Both the position numbers and the translations under genes were made by a program. From Tardiphaga sp. (GTDB lineage: Bacteria > Pseudomonadota > Alphaproteobacteria > Rhizobiales > Xanthobacteraceae): a DNA stretch of 64,000 nucleotides. Each line of letters starts with the position of its first letter. The stretch's first letter is position 1. Positions 42,114 to 50,871 of this stretch are shown piece by piece. The notes below the pieces were generated by a model that saw nothing but the letters and a program-made list of their open reading frames with translations, searched no databases and was not told the DNA's origin. Location of the stretch: the NCBI RefSeq assembly GCF_028290495.1, contig NZ_JAQGJT010000151.1, positions 1 through 64,000 on the forward strand. Direction: 5' to 3'.

Positions 42114-44522
42114 ATGCTGAGAATTTGGAATTGCATTGAGACGCAGCATGACTGGTGGCTGGTGCTGCTGGCGGCGACTGTGTGTTTTCTCACCAGCCTG
42201 ACGGCGATCACGCTGTTTCAGCGCGCGCGCCGGGTACGAAATCGACCCCGCATTGTCTCGTTGATTGTCGCCGGCACGGTGACGGGTTTCGGCGTGTGGG
42301 CTACCCATTTCATCTCGATCCTGGCCTATACGCCGGGCTTTCCCGTGCAATACGATCCGATGATCACCGCCTGCTCGCTGATCGCGGCGACGGTGATCAC
42401 GACTGCCGGCTTTGCCGTCGCGCTGTTTGCGGAAACGCGACAGGGTGGGGTGGCCGGCGGCGCGCTGGTCGGCGCTGGAATCGGCTGCATGCATTATATG
42501 GGCATGGCGTCGCTGCGGATTCCCGCGGTCATCGTCTGGCAATCCGGTCTGGTGCTGGCCTCGATCCTGATCGGCGTGCTGTTCGGTGCGATGGCGATGA
42601 TGGTCGCCCAGCGCCGCGCCACGCCGCTCAACGTAACCGCCGCGGCGTCACTGCTGGGGCTGGCGATCATCCTGCATCACTTCGTGGGAATGGGCGCGAT
42701 CGATCTGGTCCGTCAGGCCGGGATGTTCGACGATATGCGCCTGTTGTCGCCGGTCGCGCTGTCGGCGGCGATCGCCGCCTTCACGGCCGCGGTGGTGATC
42801 ACCGGCCTGATCGGTGCGATGTCCGACCGTCGCAACCGGCGCGGTATGACCAAGCGCAACATGCAGCTCGACGCTGCGCTCAACAATATGGGCCAGGGCC
42901 TTTGCATGTTCGACGCGCAAGGTCGGCTCGAATTGTGGAACGACAGTTTCGTTCGGATGTATCGGTTGCCGCCGGGCGGACTGTTCGTCGGCGCTACGGT
43001 CGAGCAGGCGATGGCGGCGCGGCGTGCCGCGGGTATGCAGTTCGTCAATATGGACCGTTATGTCGAGCTGTTGAGCGGTGCGATCGGCGAACGCGTGCCG
43101 AGCAGCCAGACCGCCGAATTGTCCGACGGCCGCATTATCAACGTTCGCTACCGCCCGATGACATCAGGCGGATGGCTGGCGACCCATGCCGACATCACCG
43201 AGCGCAAGCTGAGCGAAGCCCGCATCGTGCACGTGGCGCGGCACGATCTTCTCACCGATCTGCCCAACCGCATCGCCTTGAACGAGCATCTGGCGCAGAT
43301 ATTCATCGAGGCCTCCGCAGGGCAGAATTCATTTGCGGTGGCTCGGCTGGATATCGACCGCTTCAAGGAGATCAACGACGCCTTCGGGCAGGCCACCGGA
43401 GACGCCGTGATCGCGGAGCTGGCGAAGCGGCTGAAGAATGCGTGCAACGGCGCATTCCTGGCGCGGCCCGGCGGCGACGAGTTCTGTATCGTGTCCCTGC
43501 TCGGCGCTGAGCCGCGGACCGCGGAGGATCTGTGCGCCCGGCTGTCGGCGGTGCTGAACAATGTGATGCAGATCCACAGCCGCTCGATCCAGGTCAGTTG
43601 CACCATCGGCATCAGTATTTTCCCGCAGGACGGCGATGATGTCGAAAATCTGGTCGCGCATGCTGATTTCGCGCTGTACCGCGCCAAAGAAGCCGACCGT
43701 GGCACCATTCGCTTCTTCGAGGCGCAGATGGATCAGGACATCCGCGAGAAACGCCTGCTGCAGCGCGACCTCGTGGTGGCGATCGAGAACAAGCAGTTTG
43801 AACTCTACTACCAGCCGCAGGCGACGATTGACGGCGTCATCGTTGCCTTCGAGGTGCTGATCCGCTGGCATCATCCGGAGCGCGGCCTGGTGTCGCCCGG
43901 CATCTTCATTCCGATCGCGGAGGAGACCGGATTGATCGGCGCGATCGACGAATGGGTGCTGCGCGAGGCCTGTCGCGAGGCGGCGAGCTGGGCCAATGAC
44001 CTGTCGATCGCAATCAACCTGTCGCCGGTGGATTTCCGTCGTGGCGATGTCGTGGCCATGCTGATGAACGTGCTGATGGAGACCGGTCTCAGCCCGGAGC
44101 GTGTCGAGATCGAGATCACCGAAGGCGTGATGATCGAGGATGTCGGCCGCGCGGTCTCGATCCTGCGCCGGATCAAGGAACTCGGCGTCCGCGTGGCGAT
44201 GGACGATTTCGGCACTGGCTATTCGTCGCTGAGCTACCTGCAGTCGTTTCCGTTCGACAAGATCAAGATCGACCAGACCTTTGTCGCCAAGATCGACAAC
44301 AACCCGCAATCCGCCGCGATCATCCACGCCATCATCGGGCTCGGCCGCTCGCTGCATCTGCCGGTGATCGCAGAAGGCGTCGAGACCGAGGGGCAACTGG
44401 CGTTCCTGGCTGCGGAAGGCTGCGCGGAGGTCCAGGGCTACCTGATCGGCCGCCCGCAACCGATCGCGCACTACCGCAACGTGGTGGTCGGCAAGGATAC
44501 CAGGGTGAAGCGCGCAGGATAG
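42114..44522 (+). CDS. MHYT-GGDEF-EAL cyclic-di-GMP signalling protein
   Basis: An 802-residue membrane protein. The N-terminal MHYT sensor has about seven helices (residues about 10-235), with ATHFISIL and CMHYMGMASL as the signature histidine/methionine pairs proposed to bind copper for O2/CO/NO sensing. A PAS-like region (LNNMGQGLCMFDAQG) follows, then a GGDEF domain with an intact RPGGDEF. The EAL domain begins EVLIRWHHP, so the motif reads EVL, with ITEGVMIED and DDFGTGYSSLSYL intact. It could make and/or degrade cyclic-di-GMP. The ATG at 42114 is preferred to the TTG at 42084. Confidence 0.9.
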   Translation: MLRIWNCIETQHDWWLVLLAATVCFLTSLTAITLFQRARRVRNRPRIVSLIVAGTVTGFGVWATHFISILAYTPGFPVQYDPMITACSLIAATVITTAGFAVALFAETRQGGVAGGALVGAGIGCMHYMGMASLRIPAVIVWQSGLVLASILIGVLFGAMAMMVAQRRATPLNVTAAASLLGLAIILHHFVGMGAIDLVRQAGMFDDMRLLSPVALSAAIAAFTAAVVITGLIGAMSDRRNRRGMTKRNMQLDAALNNMGQGLCMFDAQGRLELWNDSFVRMYRLPPGGLFVGATVEQAMAARRAAGMQFVNMDRYVELLSGAIGERVPSSQTAELSDGRIINVRYRPMTSGGWLATHADITERKLSEARIVHVARHDLLTDLPNRIALNEHLAQIFIEASAGQNSFAVARLDIDRFKEINDAFGQATGDAVIAELAKRLKNACNGAFLARPGGDEFCIVSLLGAEPRTAEDLCARLSAVLNNVMQIHSRSIQVSCTIGISIFPQDGDDVENLVAHADFALYRAKEADRGTIRFFEAQMDQDIREKRLLQRDLVVAIENKQFELYYQPQATIDGVIVAFEVLIRWHHPERGLVSPGIFIPIAEETGLIGAIDEWVLREACREAASWANDLSIAINLSPVDFRRGDVVAMLMNVLMETGLSPERVEIEITEGVMIEDVGRAVSILRRIKELGVRVAMDDFGTGYSSLSYLQSFPFDKIKIDQTFVAKIDNNPQSAAIIHAIIGLGRSLHLPVIAEGVETEGQLAFLAAEGCAEVQGYLIGRPQPIAHYRNVVVGKDTRVKRAG

Positions 44523-44547
44523 TCGGCGGGGGAGGCGACGTGCGCCA

Positions 44548-45009
44548 TCACACCGGCAGGGCGATCGAGTATTTTACCTGGCTGAGCGCGAAGCTCGATT
44601 CGATCGAGGCGATGCCGTCGAGCCGGGTCAGCTTGGTCTTCAGGAACGTCTCGTAGGACGACAGGTCCGCCGCCACCACGCGCAGCAAATAGTCGCGGTT
44701 GCCGGTCATCAGATAGCATTCCAGCACTTCCTCCCAGCCGGAGATCGCTTTGGCGAAACGTTCGAGGTCCTCTTCCTTCTGCCGGACCAGCTTGATCGAG
44801 ATGAACACGCTGACGTGCAGCCCAAGCGATTTCTGGTCAACCAGCGCCATGTAGCGCGTGATGACGCCGCGCTCCTCCAGCAGCTTGACGCGGCGGTGGC
44901 ACGGCGAAACCGACAGCCCGACCTTCTCGGCGAGCTCCTGCATCGTCATGCGGCTGTCGGCCTGGAGCTGGGCCAGAATCTTGCGGTCGATGGCATCAAG
45001 CGCGGGCAT
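44548..45009 (-). CDS. Lrp/AsnC-family transcriptional regulator
   Basis: A 153-residue regulator. The N-terminal winged HTH is LDAIDRKILAQLQADSRMTM, then ELAEKVGLSVSPCHRRVKLLEE (about residues 4-45). The C-terminal RAM/ligand domain (VSVFISIKLVRQKEEDLERF, VLECYLMTGNRDYLLRVVAAD) is at about residues 68-145. The ATG at 45009 starts exactly before the HTH. It is divergent from the AceE-like E1 gene across 137 bp, a typical position for an Lrp regulator of an amino-acid catabolic gene. Confidence 0.9.
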   Translation of the reverse strand: MPALDAIDRKILAQLQADSRMTMQELAEKVGLSVSPCHRRVKLLEERGVITRYMALVDQKSLGLHVSVFISIKLVRQKEEDLERFAKAISGWEEVLECYLMTGNRDYLLRVVAADLSSYETFLKTKLTRLDGIASIESSFALSQVKYSIALPV

Positions 45010-45146
45010 TGGGATGAATCCGGGAAATGGAAGCTTGAACCATCCATTTATCCCAATATAGCTGCCTTTGTCGCGTGTCTTTGAGAAGTTTCGCCCGGGG
45101 GCGCTGCTAGACTGCGGGTAATCAACACGCAGCAAGCGAGAGCGCC

Positions 45147-47504
45147 ATGCCGATCGAGCCCCAACGTCTGCAAACCCTGACGGCATTGGCGCGCAAGGCG
45201 CTGTGGCTGTCGTCCTGGACCATCCACAACGCCAACCACATCCGCCCCAACGCCGACGGCCTCAAGGTCGGCGGCCATCAGGCTTCATCCGCGTCGCTCG
45301 CAACGATCATGTCGGCGCTGTACTTCTCTGTGCTGAAGCCGGTGGACCGCGTCGCGGTGAAGCCGCACGCCTCGCCGGTGTTCCACGCCATCCAGTATCT
45401 GTTCGGCCACCAGACCCGCGAGAAACTGGAGAATTTCCGGGGCTTCAAGGGCGCGCAGAGCTATCCGTCGCGCACCAAGGACATCGACGACGTCGATTTC
45501 TCCACCGGCTCGGTCGGGCTCGGCGTCGCGCAGACGCTGTTTTCCTCCCTGGTACAGGACTACGTGTCCGCGCACGGCTGGATGAAGGACCGGCCGGAAG
45601 GCCGCATGATCGCGCTGGTAGGCGACGCCGAGATGGACGAGGGCAATATCTTCGAGGCGCTACTGGAAGGCTGGAAGCACGGCTTGCGCAATACCTGGTG
45701 GATCGTCGACTACAACCGCCAGAGTCTGGATGCGGTGGTCCGCGAAGGCCTGTGGGAGAAGTTCGAATCCATGTTCCGCAATTTCGGCTGGGACGTGGTG
45801 ATCGTGAAATACGGCCGGCTGATGCAGTCGGCCTTTGCCGAGCCCGGCGGCGAGGCGCTGCGCCACTGGATCGATCACTGCCCGAACGCGATGTATGCGG
45901 CGTTGTGCTTCCAGGGCGGCGCGGCGTTCCGCAAGCGGCTCAACGACGAGATCGGCGATCAGGGCGCGGTGTCCCGGCTGATCGAGGCGCGCAGCGATGA
46001 GGAATTGCTGGCGCTGATGTCCAATCTCGGTGGCCACGACATGGCCAGCATGATCGAGGCGTTCGAGGCGATCGACCATGACCGCCCGGTGTGCTTCATC
46101 GCCTACACCATCAAGGGCGTCGGCCTGCCGTTCCAGGGCCACAAGGACAACCATGCCGGCCTGATGACGCCGGCGCAGATGGAAAAATGGCGCGAGGCGC
46201 AGAACATCCGCCCCGGCCATGAATGGGACAGATACGAGGGCCTGACGCAGGACGCTTCGACGCTGGATGCGTTCCTCGACGCCGCGCCGTTCAACCAGCA
46301 GGGCAAGCGGCGGCTGAGCGCAGATGCCATCGAGGTGCCCGCGCATCTCGCCTTCAAGCCGGCGCCGTCGATGTCGACGCAGCAGGGCTTTGGCCTGGTG
46401 CTGAACGAACTGGCGCGCGGCGATACGGAACTGGCGTCGCGCATCGTCACGGCCTCGCCGGATGTCACGGTCTCGACCAATCTCGGCGCCTGGGTAAACC
46501 GCCGAGGGCTGTTCGCGCGCGCGGAGAAGGCCGACCTGTTCCGCAGCGAGAAGATTCCCTCGACTTTCAACTGGGACTTCTCGCCGAAGGGTCAGCACAT
46601 CGAACTGGGCATTGCCGAGAGCAATCTCTTTCTGCTGATGTCGGCGCTCGGCCTGTCGTCGTCGATCAACGGCGTCCGTCTGCTGCCGATCGCGACCCTG
46701 TACGATCCCTTCATCAGTCGCGCGCTCGATCAGCTCAACTACGCCTGCTACCAGGATGCCCGTTTCATGGTGGCGGCGACGCCGTCCGGCGTCACGCTGG
46801 CGCCGGAAGGCGGCGCGCACCAGTCGATAGCCACGCCCTTGATCGGCATCGCGCAAGACGGGCTGGCGTCGTTCGAGCCGGCCTTTGTCGATGAACTCGC
46901 CGTCATCATGGGCTGGGGTTTTGCGCATATGCAGGCGGAGGACGGCGGCGCGGTCTATCTGCGGCTGTCGACGCGGACCATCGAACAGCCCGCCCGCATG
47001 ATGACGCCTGAATTGCAGCAGGGCATCACTGACGGCGCCTACTGGCTGCGCCAACCGGGCGCCAATTGCGACCTCGTCATTGCCTATACTGGCGCGCTGG
47101 CGCCGGAGGCGATCGAGGCCACCGGCCTGCTAGGCGACAGCCACCGCGACATCGGCCTGCTGGCGATCACCTCGGCGGACCGGCTGCACGCCGGCTGGAC
47201 CGCCGCGCGAAAAATTCGCCGCGACAGGCGCAACCCGCAGCACCGCAGCCACATCGAGCAACTGCTGGCGCCGCTGCCGCGCGATTGCGGCATCGTCAGC
47301 GTGATCGATGGCCATCCGGCGACATTGGGCTGGCTCGGCAGCGTCGGCGGTCACAGGCAGGAAGCGCTCGGCGTCGAGCATTTCGGCCAGACCGGCACGC
47401 TGCAGGATCTCTACCGTCACCACGGCATCGACGCCAACGCTATCATCGACGCGGCGGAGGGCCTCAGCGGCGTGCCGGTACTGCACCGGAAGATGGCGGT
47501 GTAG
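45147..47504 (+). CDS. AceE-like thiamine-diphosphate E1 enzyme / transketolase family (MdeB-like)
   Basis: A 785-residue thiamine diphosphate enzyme of the homodimeric pyruvate dehydrogenase E1 (AceE) group, shorter than AceE (about 885). The ThDP motif is GDAEMDEGNIFEALLEG...WWIVDYN, and the GSVGLGVAQTLFSSL and IELGIAESNLFLLMSALGL blocks are clear. No E2 or E3 gene is adjacent. In Pseudomonas, an AceE-like MdeB beside a Lrp-type MdeR acts on 2-oxobutyrate from methionine. The same Lrp/E1 pairing here makes a 2-oxo acid from amino-acid breakdown a good candidate substrate. ATG at 45147 with GAGAG upstream. Confidence 0.82.
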   Translation: MPIEPQRLQTLTALARKALWLSSWTIHNANHIRPNADGLKVGGHQASSASLATIMSALYFSVLKPVDRVAVKPHASPVFHAIQYLFGHQTREKLENFRGFKGAQSYPSRTKDIDDVDFSTGSVGLGVAQTLFSSLVQDYVSAHGWMKDRPEGRMIALVGDAEMDEGNIFEALLEGWKHGLRNTWWIVDYNRQSLDAVVREGLWEKFESMFRNFGWDVVIVKYGRLMQSAFAEPGGEALRHWIDHCPNAMYAALCFQGGAAFRKRLNDEIGDQGAVSRLIEARSDEELLALMSNLGGHDMASMIEAFEAIDHDRPVCFIAYTIKGVGLPFQGHKDNHAGLMTPAQMEKWREAQNIRPGHEWDRYEGLTQDASTLDAFLDAAPFNQQGKRRLSADAIEVPAHLAFKPAPSMSTQQGFGLVLNELARGDTELASRIVTASPDVTVSTNLGAWVNRRGLFARAEKADLFRSEKIPSTFNWDFSPKGQHIELGIAESNLFLLMSALGLSSSINGVRLLPIATLYDPFISRALDQLNYACYQDARFMVAATPSGVTLAPEGGAHQSIATPLIGIAQDGLASFEPAFVDELAVIMGWGFAHMQAEDGGAVYLRLSTRTIEQPARMMTPELQQGITDGAYWLRQPGANCDLVIAYTGALAPEAIEATGLLGDSHRDIGLLAITSADRLHAGWTAARKIRRDRRNPQHRSHIEQLLAPLPRDCGIVSVIDGHPATLGWLGSVGGHRQEALGVEHFGQTGTLQDLYRHHGIDANAIIDAAEGLSGVPVLHRKMAV

Positions 47505-47507
47505 GCT

Positions 47508-47587
47508 GTCGTGGCCGGGCTTGTCCCGGCCATCCACGATGTCCTGCGAGAACGTGGATGCCCGGCACAGGGCCGGGCATGACGACC
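47508..47587. repeat. GC-rich palindromic repeat
   Basis: CATCCACG (47531-47538) and CGTGGATG (47553-47560) are perfect inverted arms, flanked by imperfect outer arms GTCGTGGCCGGGC and GCCGGGCATGACGAC. It lies right after the E1 gene and before the convergent RAM gene, where it may act as a terminator. Confidence 0.7.
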
Positions 47588-47606
47588 TCAAAGTCCGTGC
47601 TCGATC

Positions 47607-47843
47607 TCAAAACGCCTTGAAGGTGATGATCGTATGGGTGTCCTGGATGCCCGGGATGGTCTGCACCTTTTCGTTGACGAAATGGCCGATATCGGTGGCG
47701 TTATCGACGTAGAATTTCACCAGCAGGTCGTAGTGGCCGGCGGTGGAATAGATTTCCGAAGCGATTTCGGCTTCGGCCAGTGCATTGGCGACGGCATAGG
47801 ACTGGCCAAGCTTGCACTTGAACTGGACAAAGAAGGGGACCAT
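47607..47843 (-). CDS. Stand-alone Lrp/AsnC ligand-binding (RAM) domain protein
   Basis: A 78-residue protein matching only the C-terminal effector/oligomerisation domain of Lrp/AsnC regulators (FFVQFKCKLGQSYAVANAL, STAGHYDLLVKFYVD, VQTIPGIQDTHTIITFK), with no DNA-binding part. Such stand-alone RAM proteins are known and may bind amino acids or modulate full-length Lrp proteins. ATG at 47843. It is convergent with the E1 gene; a full Lrp regulator is 2.6 kb away. Confidence 0.82.
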   Translation of the reverse strand: MVPFFVQFKCKLGQSYAVANALAEAEIASEIYSTAGHYDLLVKFYVDNATDIGHFVNEKVQTIPGIQDTHTIITFKAF

Positions 47844-47996
47844 CGGGATTCTCCGGAGATATGCGATTTGGCCGCCATCAAGCCCAAAACAGGGGGCCGT
47901 GGCAAGCCGGCCAGCCGGCGTGGTTGCCGCTCCATGCAGGGCGGGCTAGGACTGCCGGATCAGGCGGCATCCGCCGGGGTTCATGCGAGTTTGCCG

Positions 47997-48797
47997 ATGT
48001 CCACGCCCGTTGCGCTCACCATTGCCGGTTCGGATTCCTCGGGCGGCGCCGGCATTCAGGCCGATCTCAAGACTTTCGCCGCGTCGGGCGTCTATGGCGC
48101 CTCGGTGATCACCGCGCTGACCGCGCAGAACACGCGCGGCGTCACCGGCGTGCATCCGGTGCCGGCCGGCTTTGTCACCGAACAGATCGATGCGGTGTTC
48201 GACGATCTCGACGTCGGCGCCGTGAAGATCGGTATGGTCGCGCAGCGCGACGTAATCGCGGCAATTGCCGCCGGGCTGAGGCGCTGGACGCCGAAGCATG
48301 TGGTGCTCGATCCGGTGATGGTTGCCACTTCAGGCGATCGTCTGCTGGCGCCCGAGGCGATCGAGGCTTTGCGAACAACGCTGATTCCGCTGGCCGACAT
48401 CATCACGCCGAATCTCCCGGAAGCCGCCGCTTTGCTCGACGAGCCGATCGCCGTCAGCGAAGCTGACATCGCAGCGCAGGGCCAGCGCCTGCTGGCGCTC
48501 GGTTGCAAGGCGGTGCTGATCAAGGGCGGCCACGGGACCAGTGCGCAGAGCATCGATTATCTCGTGACGCGCGACAAACTGGTGGCGCTGCCGGCGCAGC
48601 GCATCGCGACATCAAACACCCACGGCACCGGCTGCACGCTGTCTTCCGCCATCGCCGCGGCGCTGGCGAAGGGCGGCGAGATGGAAGTCGCGGTGAATTT
48701 TGCCAAGGCCTATGTCACGCAAGCCATCGCCGAGGCCGATCGTTTCAGCGTCGGACACGGCCACGGCCCGGTGCATCACTTCCACGCTTATTACTGA
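47997..48797 (+). CDS. thiD: Hydroxymethylpyrimidine/phosphomethylpyrimidine kinase ThiD
   Basis: A 266-residue ribokinase-fold kinase of thiamine biosynthesis that phosphorylates HMP and HMP-phosphate. Diagnostic blocks are ALTIAGSDSSGGAGIQADLKT at the N-terminus, ASVITALTAQNT, DPVMVATSGDRLL, ITPNLPEAAALL, KGGH and the catalytic NTHGTGCTLSSAIAA. ATG at 47997; the reading frame is open upstream but lacks family sequence. It is a lone gene with no other thi gene nearby. Confidence 0.93.
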   Translation: MSTPVALTIAGSDSSGGAGIQADLKTFAASGVYGASVITALTAQNTRGVTGVHPVPAGFVTEQIDAVFDDLDVGAVKIGMVAQRDVIAAIAAGLRRWTPKHVVLDPVMVATSGDRLLAPEAIEALRTTLIPLADIITPNLPEAAALLDEPIAVSEADIAAQGQRLLALGCKAVLIKGGHGTSAQSIDYLVTRDKLVALPAQRIATSNTHGTGCTLSSAIAAALAKGGEMEVAVNFAKAYVTQAIAEADRFSVGHGHGPVHHFHAYY

Positions 48798-48998
48798 AGC
48801 CGACCGCCGCTGATCGGCGTCGGTGCTGCAACTCAACGCGCCCATCTGCCGAGCTTCGACTCGAAAAGGATTGCTATTGCACCTACAAGTTGCGACTGTG
48901 TGCATCTCGGTTAGCGAGATTTGATCTGCCTTTCGCTTCGCTTTTTCATTTCGATACTATTGAACAAAAACGCATTTTTGAAGGATAGGCGGTGATTT

Positions 48999-50021
48999 AT
49001 GCGCCTGAAACCTGCGTTAGAGTCGGTTGCCCGACTGGTGCTTGTGCTAGGTGGAAGCCTCACGTTGCTCATCTCCGGAAACGCGTGCGCACAGGCGCCG
49101 AACGTATCTGCGCCGTCGGCAACGCCGCCACCGGAATCGATCCTTTTCTGGGCCTATCCGTGGGATACTACTTTCAATCCGCCGCCTGCCGATGACGTGT
49201 TGCAGCGTCTTCCGGGAAGCGCGGCGGCGTACAGTTCGGTGCAGTCCCGCAATCTGTTCCTGGCGCCGGACTGGCATCCCGACGATCATCCGCCGATGCC
49301 GGAGATCGTCGCGCTGGGACGCAAGCCCGACGTTCGGGCGTGCGGATCGTGTCATCGTGCGGACGGTGCGGGAGGGCCCGAAAACGCCAGCCTCGCCGGG
49401 TTGCCCGCGGCCTATATGGTTCAGCAGATCGCCGATTTCAAAAATGGCACGAGGAAATTCTCCGGTCCGCCGAGGACGGCTGTGACGCTGATGGTCGCGG
49501 TGGCCAAGGCCATGACTGAAGCCGAATCGCAAACTGCGGCGGACTATTTTTCAGCGCTGACGCTCAAGAAGAATATCAAGGTCATCGAAAGCGATTCCGT
49601 GCCCGAGACCTACGTTGCCCGGCTGTTTTTCGCCAAGCAGCCGGCTGGCGGCACCGAGCCGCTCGGTCCGCGCATCATCGAAGTGCCTGACGATGTCGTG
49701 CAATTTGAACTCCGCGACACGCGATCGCAATTCACCGCTTATGTACCTGTTGGAAGCATCAAACGGGGGAAGGCTCTGGCGGCTGTCGCAAACGGCGCCG
49801 TCCAGCCCTGTGCCACCTGCCACGGCGAGGACCTCAGAGGGGTTGCCGATATTCCCAGGATTGCAGGGCGGTCGCCGAGCTATCTGGCGCGTCAGCTGTA
49901 CGACTTCCAGCACGGGGCCCGGACGTCAGACCTGAGCGCGTTGATGAAGCCAATGGTCGAGGGGCTGTCGCAAGACGACATCGTTTCGCTGGCCGCTTAC
50001 GTGGCGTCGCTCGATCCCTGA
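48999..50021 (+). CDS. Diheme c-type cytochrome
   Basis: A 340-residue periplasmic protein with a signal peptide (about residues 1-31, ending NACAQA) and two c-type haem sites: CGSCH (near residue 113) and CATCH (near residue 267). The two halves each resemble a class I cytochrome c domain (ENASLAGLPAAYMVQQIADF and IPRIAGRSPSYLARQLYDFQ are equivalent), suggesting an internal duplication as in cytochrome c4-type proteins. A distal methionine candidate is in LMKPMVEGLS. ATG at 48999. No oxidase or dehydrogenase partner is adjacent. Confidence 0.85.
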   Translation: MRLKPALESVARLVLVLGGSLTLLISGNACAQAPNVSAPSATPPPESILFWAYPWDTTFNPPPADDVLQRLPGSAAAYSSVQSRNLFLAPDWHPDDHPPMPEIVALGRKPDVRACGSCHRADGAGGPENASLAGLPAAYMVQQIADFKNGTRKFSGPPRTAVTLMVAVAKAMTEAESQTAADYFSALTLKKNIKVIESDSVPETYVARLFFAKQPAGGTEPLGPRIIEVPDDVVQFELRDTRSQFTAYVPVGSIKRGKALAAVANGAVQPCATCHGEDLRGVADIPRIAGRSPSYLARQLYDFQHGARTSDLSALMKPMVEGLSQDDIVSLAAYVASLDP

Positions 50022-50078
50022 AGCGCGGCCTTTGTCAAATCTGCCATCGACCACGGAACTGGCCTCGTCATTGATATC

Positions 50079-50106
50079 TGCGACATCCTGTCGTCGATAT
50101 GTCGCA
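50079..50106. promoter_or_regulatory. Inverted repeat upstream of the phospholipid methyltransferase gene
   Basis: TGCGACAT (50079-50086) and ATGTCGCA (50099-50106) are perfect arms around a 12-nt spacer, about 70 bp upstream of the methyltransferase start. It could be an operator or the 3-prime hairpin of the cytochrome gene; no T-run follows. Confidence 0.35.
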
Positions 50107-50174
50107 CGGACTTGATACCACCCGATCAGCATCGAATTGTCCGATTCTTCCGGACCTGCTGAACGGGTGGCCGC

Positions 50175-50831
50175 ATGGCGACGCTGGATCTCGATACTTC
50201 CGTAGTGGCGAACGCCTATGCCAAATGGGCGCCGATCTATGACGCGGTGTGCGGGCCGGTGATGCTGAAGGGCCGCCGTGCGGCGGCCGCGGCAGCACGC
50301 GGGGTCGGCGGCAGAATCCTCGAAGTTGGCGTCGGCACCGGATTGTCGTTCGACGATTACGACGCGACCACCGAAATTACCGGCATCGACCTCAGCGCGC
50401 CGATGCTGGACAAGGCCCGCGCCAAAATGGCGAGCGGACGTTATCCCTGGGTCAAATCGGTGCAGCAGATGGATGCGCATGCGATGGCGTTTGCGGATGC
50501 GACGTTCGACTGCGTCGTCGCGCAGTTCGTCATCACGCTGGTGGAAAATCCCGAGCAGGTATTGTCCGAATGCCACCGCGTGGTGCGACCGGGTGGCCGG
50601 ATCATTCTGGTCAACCACCTCTATTCGGAAACCGGCCTCGCCGCTGCGGTGGAGCGCTGGGCCGCGGTCAAGACGCGCGCGATGGGGCTGCGGCCCGAGT
50701 TTCCGTTCGCGCGGCTGCAGGCCTGGTCGCAGTCCCATTCGGAATCGATCCTGCTGGAACGGCGCAAGCTGGCGCCGTTCGGTATCTATACGCTGGTGAC
50801 TTTTGAACGCGCGGCCGCGCTTGCGGCGTAG
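50175..50831 (+). CDS. pmtA: Phospholipid N-methyltransferase, PmtA-like (SAM-dependent)
   Basis: A 218-residue class I methyltransferase of the Rhodobacter-type PmtA kind. Motif I is ILEVGVGTGLSF (about residues 48-59), then ITGIDLSAPMLDKAR, DAHAMAFADATFDCVVAQFVITLVE and RVVRPGGRIILVNHLY. The N-terminal helix ANAYAKWAPIYDAVCGPVM, which precedes motif I in PmtA proteins, is also present. It would methylate phosphatidylethanolamine toward phosphatidylcholine at the inner membrane. ATG at 50175. The following genes degrade phosphatidylcholine and glycosylate the product, which strengthens a lipid assignment. Confidence 0.75.
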   Translation: MATLDLDTSVVANAYAKWAPIYDAVCGPVMLKGRRAAAAAARGVGGRILEVGVGTGLSFDDYDATTEITGIDLSAPMLDKARAKMASGRYPWVKSVQQMDAHAMAFADATFDCVVAQFVITLVENPEQVLSECHRVVRPGGRIILVNHLYSETGLAAAVERWAAVKTRAMGLRPEFPFARLQAWSQSHSESILLERRKLAPFGIYTLVTFERAAALAA

Positions 50832-50848
50832 CGTCATCAAGGCGTCAT
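50831..50848 (+). promoter_or_regulatory. Candidate PhoB box upstream of plcP
   Basis: GCGTCAT (50831-50837), four bases, GCGTCAT (50842-50848): exact 7-4-7 direct-repeat layout of a Pho box (consensus half CTGTCAT), starting at the pmtA stop and ending 24 bp before the next ATG. A -10-like TGTTAG follows at about 50856-50861. PhoB control of plcP-agt is established in related alphaproteobacteria. Confidence 0.6.
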
Positions 50849-50871
50849 GAGGCTCTGTTAGTCGCTCCAAT

